DNA from: Microbacterium sp. lyk4-40-TSB-66
Lineage (GTDB): Bacteria; Actinomycetota; Actinomycetes; Actinomycetales; Microbacteriaceae
NCBI RefSeq assembly: GCF_030209475.1
Contig: NZ_JARVRW010000001.1
Location: forward strand, 310,001 to 374,000
Direction: 5' to 3'
Length of the DNA stretch: 64,000 bases
Numbering within the stretch: the stretch's first letter is position 1; the number at the start of each line of letters is the position of its first letter. The notes beneath the pieces were generated by a model, which was not told where the DNA came from, did no database searches, and saw only the letters and a list, made by a program, of their open reading frames with translations. Shown here piece by piece: positions 19,768 to 27,800 of this stretch. A program made the translations under genes and the position numbers.

Positions 19768-19839
19768 ATGGAGACCACTTCGTTCGAGATCGAGGAAAAG
19801 GCGATCGACATTGACACGTTGATCGTTCACCGCACCTGA
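19768..19839 (+). CDS. Putative RiPP precursor peptide, 23 residues
   Basis: A 23-residue peptide: it opens METTSFEIEE, has KAIDIDTLIVH from position 11, and ends R22-T23. A very strong ribosome-binding site (GGGGGGAGG at 19753-19761) lies 6 nt before the ATG. It sits directly upstream of the ThiF-like enzyme gene and is separated from it only by a hairpin, the position of mccA in microcin C operons. Residues 2-16 are acidic with an I-x-I-D pattern typical of leader segments bound by an RRE. E9-E10 is a Glu-Glu pair, the feature modified in the pantocin A precursor. No Cys, Ser-rich or Asn C-terminus is present, which argues against lanthipeptide or classical microcin C. I do not know the core boundaries. 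Confidence 0.7.
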   Translation: METTSFEIEEKAIDIDTLIVHRT

Positions 19840-19844
19840 CATAC

Positions 19845-19877
19845 CTCGTGGGGGCTGTCTCCAGCCGCCCCCGCGAG
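19845..19877 (+). promoter_or_regulatory. Hairpin between peptide gene and ThiF gene (probable attenuator)
   Basis: A 10-bp stem (CTCGTGGGGG at 19845-19854 with CCCCCGCGAG at 19868-19877, one G-U pair), with additional CTG/CAG pairing in the loop. It begins 5 nt after the peptide stop and ends 17 nt before the next start. In microcin C operons a hairpin in the same position raises precursor transcript relative to enzyme transcript; a similar role here is inference. Confidence 0.65.
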
Positions 19878-19894
19878 CTCTCAACGGAGACGAC

Positions 19895-20866
19895 ATGATC
19901 CACACCATCACGTCTGGCTGGGTTGCCCACCAACGCGACTCACGTGTCGTCCTACGGTCCGAGACCACCGAACTTGCGATTGATGTTGGCACCGAAGCCG
20001 AAGCTGCAGAGGTGGTGTTCCGCCTGACCGAGGGCTGGTCCTCGCAGTCGCGACCGTCCCTGGCGGCCCTACGTGAAGAGTTGATCCGGCGCTCGGTGAT
20101 CCGACCGAAGGCTCGTCCAGTGCCGGACGATCAAAGCCGTCAGGTCGAGTATTGGAGATCACTCACGAACGAGCCAGTGATCGCGGTTGAGCGCATCGCT
20201 GCAGCAACCGTCGCGGTCGTGGGCATCGGCGGCATAGGGGCTGTCGCTGTAGAGCACCTTATTGCCGCAGGTGTGCGACAGCTCATCTTCGTCGACACGG
20301 ACGAGGTTGAGCACTCGAACATGAATCGGCAGTTCATTTACAAGCGTTCCGACGTAGGCGCGTCCAAGGTCGAGGCGGCACGCGCGTATGTCCTTGAGCG
20401 CATGCCTGACGCCGAGGTGCACACGATCCGTGGTACCTGGACGGAAGATGCAGGTCCGATCCAGAACCGCGTCTATGCAGAAGCGGACTTTGTGCTGTCG
20501 GCGATCGACAAGCCGGACACGAGGACAGCGGTTTCCGTTTGCCAGTCAGCGTGGGACCGCGGAGTGCCATCGCTGTGGGCCACTGCAGGTCTGCATAGGT
20601 CCGTCGTGAGTCCCGTATTTTCACCCCGACAGTCACAGGGCTCGCCCACGTCGGCGCTCGTCCTGCAACCAGGCGAGCGGGGGAGCACTCCCCTGCTCGC
20701 GTCACACGGGCCGATCAATACACTGGCGGCGACCCTCGCCGCGGATCAGATCCTTCATCATCTCGCGGGCCTGAACGGGTTCGTCGAGTACGACAGGCCG
20801 ATGGTTGTTGTGCGCCAGGCCACGGGCGCCATCGTGTCGAGCCGGGTTGCGCGGCTGAATCTCTGA
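19895..20866 (+). CDS. ThiF/MccB-like E1 enzyme of a RiPP pathway
   Basis: 323 residues. Residues about 1-75 resemble a small winged-helix RiPP recognition element. The adenylating domain from about 95 shows the nucleotide loop VVGIGGIGAVAVEHL (G110 to G115), VDTDEVEHSNMNRQF with D134 and R145, SKVEAARAY with K158, and SAIDKPDTR with D205, the residues that bind ATP-Mg in E1-like enzymes. Only one cysteine (C216) is present, so the four-Cys zinc site of MoeB, ThiF and MccB is missing, as is a catalytic Cys thioester loop. Such enzymes adenylate a carboxylate on the precursor. First of four genes with overlapping codons; its stop shares a base with the next ATG. Confidence 0.85.
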   Translation: MIHTITSGWVAHQRDSRVVLRSETTELAIDVGTEAEAAEVVFRLTEGWSSQSRPSLAALREELIRRSVIRPKARPVPDDQSRQVEYWRSLTNEPVIAVERIAAATVAVVGIGGIGAVAVEHLIAAGVRQLIFVDTDEVEHSNMNRQFIYKRSDVGASKVEAARAYVLERMPDAEVHTIRGTWTEDAGPIQNRVYAEADFVLSAIDKPDTRTAVSVCQSAWDRGVPSLWATAGLHRSVVSPVFSPRQSQGSPTSALVLQPGERGSTPLLASHGPINTLAATLAADQILHHLAGLNGFVEYDRPMVVVRQATGAIVSSRVARLNL

Positions 20867-22119
20867 TGCGGCCCGTCCGGATCGAGATGGACACGAAGCC
20901 CGGCGTGTACCTCTTACCCAACGAATACACGGGGCTGCTGGTCTCCTCACAGCTCCATCGTCCGCTCTTCCGATGGAACGGAGCCCGGGTGGAGGGCGAC
21001 CTTCTGACGTCAGCCGAGCGAACCGATGCGCTCGAATGGCGGCTTCGCCTAGCGGACGACGCGTCGTGGTGGGGTGGGGAGCGGGTGACCGCTGACGATG
21101 TCGGAGCAGCGATGATCAGCGCAGTCCGAAGCCATCGGCTGGCCTGGATGTCCAGTGTGTTCGCGCGAATAACCGTTGAGGGATCCAGCCATCTCCGACT
21201 GATGATGAGGCAGCCTGTCGCGCAACTGGCACCGATCCTGGCACACCCCGCCATCACTCCGCGCAATCATGCGCGCCCGTCTGGCAGTTTCCGTGTGACT
21301 GGGGCAGCGGGTCACCGGTTGACACTCTCACCGCGGCCTGGGACGAATCACTCTCCCATCGAGCTCGTCTCGACAAGTAGTCGTGAGCAGGGAAAGGCAT
21401 TGTTCGAGCGTGGAGAGCTTGACATCGGGTGGGGAGTAGGTGTTCCAGAGGCGTTTTGGTCCGACAATGAGGAAGGACCATTTCTTCCGCCCAGCGTCAT
21501 GAACGTAGTCGTTCTGCTCTGCGCCGGGCCAGGTATTTCGGCCGCACACGCGCAGCTAATCCTGCGGCAGGCCATGCTTCCCCGGGAGGCGGTGAAGGGC
21601 GTCTTGTCGTGCGGTTCTCGCTTCCGAGATCTCCAAGATGAAATTCCGCCCGCTGCTGAAGCGCCCTCGGCGCGGTACCCGCTGTACTACTCCGACTTCC
21701 CGCCAAATGCGGCGATTGCCGACTGTCTCTCGCGCTCAGCGGGTGGTGCTCTGGTTCCAACGCTCATCGCCTACGAGAATCTGGTCGACGCTGCTCTGCC
21801 GAACAAAGGCTTCTCCCTGCAGTTGCACGCGCCATCCTTTCCGGGCCGTCGGGGCCAGCTAGTGGAGGCCGCAGTCATCGCCAGTGGTCGGCTACCCGCA
21901 GATCCGGAGACACGCGAGCTGTCTCACCGGTTCTGGCAAGGAGACAGTGACGACGCCGTTCCGGCTCTCGAGACAGAGGCACTCATCGACACACTTCTGC
22001 GTCGTCGCGTCATTGGACGTATGCGATCTCGCTTCCGGAGCCACCACGCCTTCGACCTAGCTCCCACCGGCATCTTCGACTTCGCCGACGCGATCCACAC
22101 GACGGGAACCCGCTCATGA
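20866..22119 (+). CDS. Cytosolic family-5 peptide-binding-protein homologue (SgrR-like) in the RiPP operon
   Basis: 417 residues. It follows the order of family-5 oligopeptide-binding proteins: LHRPLFRWNGARVEGDLL, WRLRLADDASWWGGERVTADDVGAAM, the PSGSFRVTGAAGHRLTLSPRP segment, and a late domain with NKGFSLQLHAPSF. Unlike those lipoproteins it begins MRPVRIEMDTKPG with no signal peptide or lipobox, and no helix-turn-helix is evident, so it should stay in the cytosol. It is shorter than DppA (about 500). A role in binding the precursor or product, or in self-protection, is possible; none is established. ATG overlaps the ThiF stop, and its own stop overlaps the oxygenase start. Contains a TTA Leu codon. 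Confidence 0.75.
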   Translation: MRPVRIEMDTKPGVYLLPNEYTGLLVSSQLHRPLFRWNGARVEGDLLTSAERTDALEWRLRLADDASWWGGERVTADDVGAAMISAVRSHRLAWMSSVFARITVEGSSHLRLMMRQPVAQLAPILAHPAITPRNHARPSGSFRVTGAAGHRLTLSPRPGTNHSPIELVSTSSREQGKALFERGELDIGWGVGVPEAFWSDNEEGPFLPPSVMNVVVLLCAGPGISAAHAQLILRQAMLPREAVKGVLSCGSRFRDLQDEIPPAAEAPSARYPLYYSDFPPNAAIADCLSRSAGGALVPTLIAYENLVDAALPNKGFSLQLHAPSFPGRRGQLVEAAVIASGRLPADPETRELSHRFWQGDSDDAVPALETEALIDTLLRRRVIGRMRSRFRSHHAFDLAPTGIFDFADAIHTTGTRS

Positions 22120-23216
22120 CCGACCTCAGCACTGACATCGCCGACCAGTCGACCAACAGGTTCTCGGACACGTTCGCTCTCCGATCCACGTCGCCAGGAC
22201 TGTCTTACAGCCTTCTCGACCCCGAGGCGGTCGGCACCTTTCTCAGCCATCCAATCGTGTGTTTCCCGCAGCTACGAGTGGCGCTGAGCGGCAAGGGATT
22301 CCCGTTGTCGGCCTACGTTGAAGACCGCCGTCTTGGCACCCAATCGGTCAATGATGGCGTGAGTGCGAGCGCCGTTGCGGTGCTGATTGGCAGGGGCGCC
22401 ACTGCGACCATTGACTCTCTGAAGAATTTTTCCGCTCCCGTTTGGAGGATCTGCGAACGTCTGACCGCAGACACGTCCCTGACTGCAACTGCGACCGCGT
22501 ACGACACCCCGCCGGGGAAGCCGGGGCTCACCCCGCACACTGACGAAGAAGACGTCATAGTGCTTCAGACCTCCGGGACCAAGCGGTGGGTCGTTCATGG
22601 TGCACAGAAGTTGGACGTGGCGGCGGGGGCGGGTTTCCCGTTCAAGGATCAGGTGGCAGCGGTGGAACCGTTCTTGATGGCTCCGGGAGACGCGTTCTTC
22701 ATGCCCGCAGGTACACCCCATGTAGCGACCGCCACCGACCAGCTGTCCGTGCACACCACCTTTTCCGTCGAGCGCCCCCACATGAAGGACGCGCTGGCGG
22801 ACGTCATGACGAACAGCGCGAAGACGAGCCCCGAGCCGCAGACCCTTGTCCCGTGGGGGTTCACGGATGCGCACGCGGCGCGCCTTCTCGGCGCCACGTC
22901 ATGGGGTCTCACGGCGGTTCTTCGCGAGCCCAGTAACAAGCTCTCTCCGTTCGCGACCTGGGGGCGCCTGTCGTCACCCGTGGTGGATGTCTCCTTGAAC
23001 ACCACCCTGGAGACGGACGAGACGAACGACCGCTTCGCCCTACGCTTTCCGGAGTTCACGATGAAGGTAGGTGGTGAAGTGGGGCAGCAGCTCGTACGGC
23101 TCTCGCTGGATTCCCCCACTCGAATGCAGCTTGACGATACCCGCGAGATGCGCGAGGTCCTGTTTCACCTCATTGGTCGGGGAGCCCTGATCGTGCAAGC
23201 AGTGAGCGATCGATGA
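22116..23216 (+). CDS. JmjC/cupin-type Fe(II) oxygenase in the RiPP operon
   Basis: 366 residues. The metal triad fits JmjC/cupin-4 hydroxylases: H141-x-D143 in GLTPHTDEEDVIVLQ and H202 in FFMPAGTPHVATAT, with GTKRWVVH between them as a likely 2-oxoglutarate/substrate strand and a C-terminal winged-helix-like part (about 230-366). Members such as RoxA and MINA-type enzymes hydroxylate Arg or His side chains in proteins, so hydroxylation of the small peptide is a reasonable inference. Overlaps both neighbours by ATGA, implying [13 protein letters not shown] with the SBP-like protein and the exporter. Confidence 0.82.
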   Translation: MTDLSTDIADQSTNRFSDTFALRSTSPGLSYSLLDPEAVGTFLSHPIVCFPQLRVALSGKGFPLSAYVEDRRLGTQSVNDGVSASAVAVLIGRGATATIDSLKNFSAPVWRICERLTADTSLTATATAYDTPPGKPGLTPHTDEEDVIVLQTSGTKRWVVHGAQKLDVAAGAGFPFKDQVAAVEPFLMAPGDAFFMPAGTPHVATATDQLSVHTTFSVERPHMKDALADVMTNSAKTSPEPQTLVPWGFTDAHAARLLGATSWGLTAVLREPSNKLSPFATWGRLSSPVVDVSLNTTLETDETNDRFALRFPEFTMKVGGEVGQQLVRLSLDSPTRMQLDDTREMREVLFHLIGRGALIVQAVSDR

Positions 23217-24469
23217 CTGGCGCGCTCGACACGCATCGACTATGGAACCGCGATTTTTCGGTGTTGTGGTGGACGGAGTCTGTCTCGTTCTTCGGCAGCC
23301 AGCTCACCCTGTTCGCGATGCCAATAGTCGCTTTAGAGATGCTTGGGGCCAGTGCGTCCGAGGTCGCCTGGCTAAACGCCGCCGCCGGACTTGGAACGCT
23401 CGTATTCCTTGGCCTATTCGGACCTATCACCGACGTGATCCGGCGAACCACGCTGATGTCCTGGGCGTCGTGGTTGCGTGCAGCCACCCTCGGCGTGGTC
23501 GTCGCCCTGTTCATGACCCAGAGTTTGTCGGTGACGGCGCTGGCTGTCGCCGGTCTCATCGTGACGGGCTTATCGGGACTGTACGACAGTGCATTCGCAG
23601 CCCTTCTCCCGAATGTGGTCAGCCGTCGACATCTCACCCCTGCGAACTCTTGGGTAGCGGGCATTCGCTCCGCGGGCGACATCGGCGCGGGCGCTGTCGC
23701 AGGCGTTGTGCTGCAGCTCCTGTCACCTCTCTGGCTTTTCGTCGGCGACTTGGTGACCTATGTGCTTTCCGCAATCGGCATACGAGCAGTCCGCGAAGCA
23801 GGTTTTGCCGCGGACGAAGAGCATCTCTCATGGCGGACCTACGTCCAGAGCCTAGGAAGCGGCTTTGTGCTTCTACGCCGAGAACCAGTGATGTGGCCGG
23901 TGACGCTGTCGATCGCGCAGTTCAATCTGTTCACGACCGCAATCCAGGCCGTCTACATCACTCATGCCCTGCGCTCAGGGGCGATGACAGCAGCGGAGGT
24001 GGGAATCGCGGGGGCAATAGGTGGAGTCACCGGGCTGTCGGCGACTCTCGTCGCGCCCCGAATCTGGGCGGGCGCGCGGCCAATAAGGATCTTGGCGGTC
24101 ACGTTTGCTCTGCCGCTGTTGTCGGCCTGCGGGATAGCAATTCTCAACCCCGGCCTCGGTCTGTTTAACATCGTTCTGCTCGCAGCCTCGTTAGGGTTTT
24201 GGGCTGCGTGCGTCATGGTAAACATCACGGGGACCGAAACTCTCAAACAGGTGCGGCTACCGAACGAAACCGTCGGCCGCGTCTCCGCGGCCAGCCGGCT
24301 TCTCACCTGGGGAGTGGATCCGGTCGGCGCCGCTCTCGCAGCAGTTCTCGCCATTTTCTTCCCGACCGCGGTCGTCCTCGCGGTCGCGGCAGTGGGGGTG
24401 GCGACCTCCGCCATATGGGTGGTCGGGTCACGGCCGGTCAAAGAACTCGATCTCCTGGCCGACGCTTAA
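23213..24469 (+). CDS. MFS exporter of the RiPP operon
   Basis: 418 residues with about 12 hydrophobic segments. The N-terminal LWNRDFSVLWWTESVSFFGSQL and the GPITDVIRRTTLM loop between helices 2 and 3 are typical of MFS_3/EntS-like exporters. Last gene of the operon and overlapping the oxygenase gene by ATGA; probably exports the modified peptide and gives self-resistance, as MFS proteins do in microcin C and pantocin clusters. It carries several TTA Leu and ATA Ile codons (for example in VALEM near residue 40 and SLGFW), unlike the surrounding core genes, which points to acquired DNA. Confidence 0.83.
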   Translation: MTGALDTHRLWNRDFSVLWWTESVSFFGSQLTLFAMPIVALEMLGASASEVAWLNAAAGLGTLVFLGLFGPITDVIRRTTLMSWASWLRAATLGVVVALFMTQSLSVTALAVAGLIVTGLSGLYDSAFAALLPNVVSRRHLTPANSWVAGIRSAGDIGAGAVAGVVLQLLSPLWLFVGDLVTYVLSAIGIRAVREAGFAADEEHLSWRTYVQSLGSGFVLLRREPVMWPVTLSIAQFNLFTTAIQAVYITHALRSGAMTAAEVGIAGAIGGVTGLSATLVAPRIWAGARPIRILAVTFALPLLSACGIAILNPGLGLFNIVLLAASLGFWAACVMVNITGTETLKQVRLPNETVGRVSAASRLLTWGVDPVGAALAAVLAIFFPTAVVLAVAAVGVATSAIWVVGSRPVKELDLLADA

Positions 24470-24556
24470 AGCCGTGGCGTCTCGGGTCCGTGGGCCGTTA
24501 CGACGTCCTCAGGGCCTCCGACCTCGCGGGCGATCTGATTGAGAACACCGCCAGAG

Positions 24557-24812
24557 ACCTGGGACCAGGGGGCAGAGGATGGCCACCCATAAACAGTTCA
24601 AGATCGCGACCGGTGTCCCGGTCTACTTCTGCGACCCCGCCTCGCCCTGGCAGCGCGGCTCGAACCAATACACCAACGGGCGGCTACGCCAATACTTCCT
24701 AAAGGGCACCGACCTGAGCGTCGACGGGCTCGCAGACTTCGAGCACGTTGCCCAGCAGGTCAACGGCCGCCTACGGAAATCGCTCGGCTGGAAAACTCCA
24801 GCCGAGCGATCT
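24557..24812 (+). pseudogene. IS30-family transposase remnant (C-terminal fragment, frameshifted)
   Basis: The piece reads TWDQGAE, then, after one extra G near 24578, MATHKQFKIATGVPVYFCDP and ASPWQRGSNQYTNGRLRQYF, ending LRKSLGWKTPAER. These are the C-terminal catalytic-domain motifs of IS30 transposases (TWDQG, CDPxSPWQRG, NTNGLLRQYFPKGTDLS, TPAE). The N-terminal two thirds are absent, a single-base insertion breaks the frame, and no terminal repeats were found. It lies exactly at the right edge of the accessory island, between the MFS gene and kgd. Confidence 0.85.
24779..24810. terminator. 14-bp perfect hairpin at the kgd 3' end
   Basis: ATCGCTCGGCTGGA (24779-24792), 4-nt loop AAAC, and its exact complement (24797-24810). 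It lies 14 nt past the kgd stop on the minus strand and is followed there by TTTCC, so it probably terminates kgd. It also lies in the last codons of the IS30 remnant on the other strand. Confidence 0.8.
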
Positions 24813-24823
24813 GTGGCGGGGGA

Positions 24824-27800
24824 TCAGCTGCCGAGCGCTTCCTTCATGATCGCGGCGTGCTCGTTGGCGTGCACCTTCGGCGAACCGGTCGCCGTCGAGG
24901 CGGCGGACGCACGCGAGATGCGGCGGACCGGGCGACCGAGCTGGTCGGCGACCTCGAGGGCGATGAACGGCCACGCCCCCTGGTTCTCGGGCTCGTCCTG
25001 CACCCAGGCCAGTTCGGCGTTCGGGTACTGCGCGAGAACCGTGTTGAGCTCGTCGATCGGGGCGGGGTAGTACTGCTCCACCCGCACCAAGGCGATCTCG
25101 GGGTTCGGGTTCTTGTCGAGCTCGGCGCGCAGGTCCCAGTGGATCTTGCCGGCGTGCAGGAGCACGCGCTTCACGGCACCGCGGTCGATGCCGCGATCGT
25201 CGTCGAGCACGGGCTCGAACCGGCCCTCGAGGAAGTTCTCGACCGGGCTCGTCGCACCGCGCAGGCGCAGCATGGCCTTCGGCGTGAAGACCACGAGCGG
25301 ACGGCGCGGGCGCTGGTAGGCCTGACGACGCAGCAGGTGGAAGTACGACGCGGGGGTCGACGGGCGCGCGACGATCATGTTGTCTTGCGCGCACATCTGC
25401 AGGTAGCGCTCGATACGTGCCGAGGAGTGGTCGGGGCCCTGGCCCTCGTAGCCGTGGGGGAGCAGCAGCACGACGCTCGACTGCTGCGCCCACTTCTGGT
25501 CGGCCGACGAGATGAACTCGTCGATGACCGACTGAGCGCCGTTCGCGAAGTCGCCGAACTGGGCCTCCCACAGCACGAGCGCGTCGGGGCGCTCGACCGA
25601 GTAGCCGTATTCGAACGCCATGGCCGCGTACTCGCTGAGCAGCGAGTCGTACACCCAGAAGCGTCCCTGGTTCTCGCTGAGGTTCGCCAGCGGCAGCCAC
25701 TCCTGGCCGTTGCTGCGGTCGTGCAGTACCGAGTGACGCTGCACGAAGGTGCCGCGGCGCGAGTCCTGCCCGGCGAGACGCACGGGCGTGCCTTCCATCA
25801 GCACGGAGCCGAAGGCGAGCAGTTCGCCGAAGGCCCAGTCGATGTTGCCGTTGCGGCTCATGTCGAGGCGCTTGTCGAGCAGCTGCTGCAGCTTGGTGTG
25901 CACCGTGAAGCCGTCGGGCTTGTTCACGAAGGCGTCGCCGATGTGCTGCACGATCTCGCGCGACACGCCGGTCGTCTCGGGGGCGCCCACGGCGGGCTCG
26001 TCGGACGCGTCGACGGTCACGACCGGGTTGGCACCCGTCTCGGCCTCGTGCGTGTCGGCGAAGGCCACCTCGAGGCGGTTCTGGAAGTCCTGCTTCGCCT
26101 GCTCGTACTCGTCTTCGGTGATGTCGCCACGACCGACCAGGGACTCGGTGTACAGCCGGCGCACCGAGCGCTTCGCCTCGATGAGGTTGGTCATCAGCGG
26201 CTGCGTCATCGAGGGGTCGTCGCCCTCGTTGTGGCCGCGCCGGCGGTAGCAGACGAGGTCGATGACGATGTCGCGGTGGAACTCTTCACGGTACTGGAAC
26301 GCGAGTTCGGCGGCGCGGACGACGGCCTCGGGGTCGTCTCCGTTCACGTGCAGGATGGGTGCCTGGATCGTCTTGGCCACGTCGGTGGCGTACACCGAGG
26401 TGCGCGCGTCGTTGGGCGTGGTGGTGAAGCCGACCTGGTTGTTGACCACGACGTGGATCGTGCCGCCCGTGCGGTACCCGCGCAGCTGCGACATCTGCAG
26501 CGTCTCGACCACGACGCCCTGGCCCGCGAACGCGGCGTCGCCGTGCACGAGGATGGGCAGCCACGAGAAGGTGCCGATGGGCTTGCGGTCCTGCTTGGCG
26601 CGGACGATGCCCTCGAGCACGCCGTCGACGGTCTCGAGGTGCGAGGGGTTGGCCGCGAGGTACACGGGCAGCTCGTCACCGGCGTCACCGACGAAGGTTC
26701 CCTCGGTGCCGAGGTGGTACTTCACGTCGCCCGAGCCGCGCTTGCTGCCGATGGCGACCGCGCCCTCGAACTCGCGGAACACGTGACCGTAGGTCTTGCC
26801 CGCGATGTTGGTGAGCACGTTCAACCGACCACGGTGGGCCATGCCGATCGCCGCCCCGTCGAGGCCGACCGTCGCCGCGCCCTGCAGGATCTGGTCGAGA
26901 AGCGGGATGAGCGACTCTCCACCTTCGAGGCTGAAGCGCTTCTGACCGACGTACTTGGTCTGGAGGAACGTCTCGAACGCCTCGGCCTGGTTCAGCTTCG
27001 AGAGGATGCGCAGCTGCTCGTCGTGACCGGGCTTGGTGTACTTGACCTCGACGTTGCGCTGGAACCACTGGCGCTGCACGGGGTCTTGGATGTGCATGTA
27101 CTCCACGCCGATCGTGCGGCAGTAGGAGTCGCGCAGCACACCGAGGATGTCGCGGAGCTTGGCGACGCGCTTGCCGCCGAGGCCACCGGTGACGAACTCC
27201 CGGTCGAGATCCCAGAACGTCAGTCCGTGCTGCTCGATCTCGAGGTCGGGGTGCGTGCGCTGGACGTATTCGAGCGGGTCGATGTCGGCCATGAGGTGGC
27301 CGCGCACACGGAAGGAGTTGATGAGCTCCTGCACGCGGGCGCTCTTGTCGATGCGCTCGGAGATGTCGACGCTGATGTCGGCCGCCCAGTGGATGGGGGC
27401 GTAAGGGATGCGCAGCGCCGAGAAGATGTCGTCGTAGAAGCCGCGCTGCCCGATGAGCAGCTCGTGCACCTTCTTGAGGAATTCGCCCGAGCCCGCACCC
27501 TGGATGACGCGGTGGTCGTAGGTGCTGGTCAGGGTGATCGTCTTGCCGATCGCCAGTTCGTTGAGCGTCTTCTCGCTCGCACCCTGGAACTCGGCGGGGT
27601 AGTCGAGCGCGCCGGCGCCGATGATGGCGCCCTGGCCGCGCATGAGGCGGGGAACGGAGTGGACCGTGCCGATGCCGCCGGGGTTGGTCAGCGAGACCGT
27701 CGTGCCCTGGAAGTCGCCGGGGGTGAGCTTGTTGCCGCGGGCGCGGCGCACGAGGTCTTCGTACGAGGCGAGGAACTCGCCGAACGTGAGCGTGTCGGCG

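Noticed and set aside
19768-19839. Assignment as a classical microcin C precursor
   Set aside because: Classical precursors end in Asn, which MccB adenylates; this peptide ends in Arg-Thr. It also lacks Cys/Ser/Thr patterns expected for lanthipeptides or azole-containing peptides.
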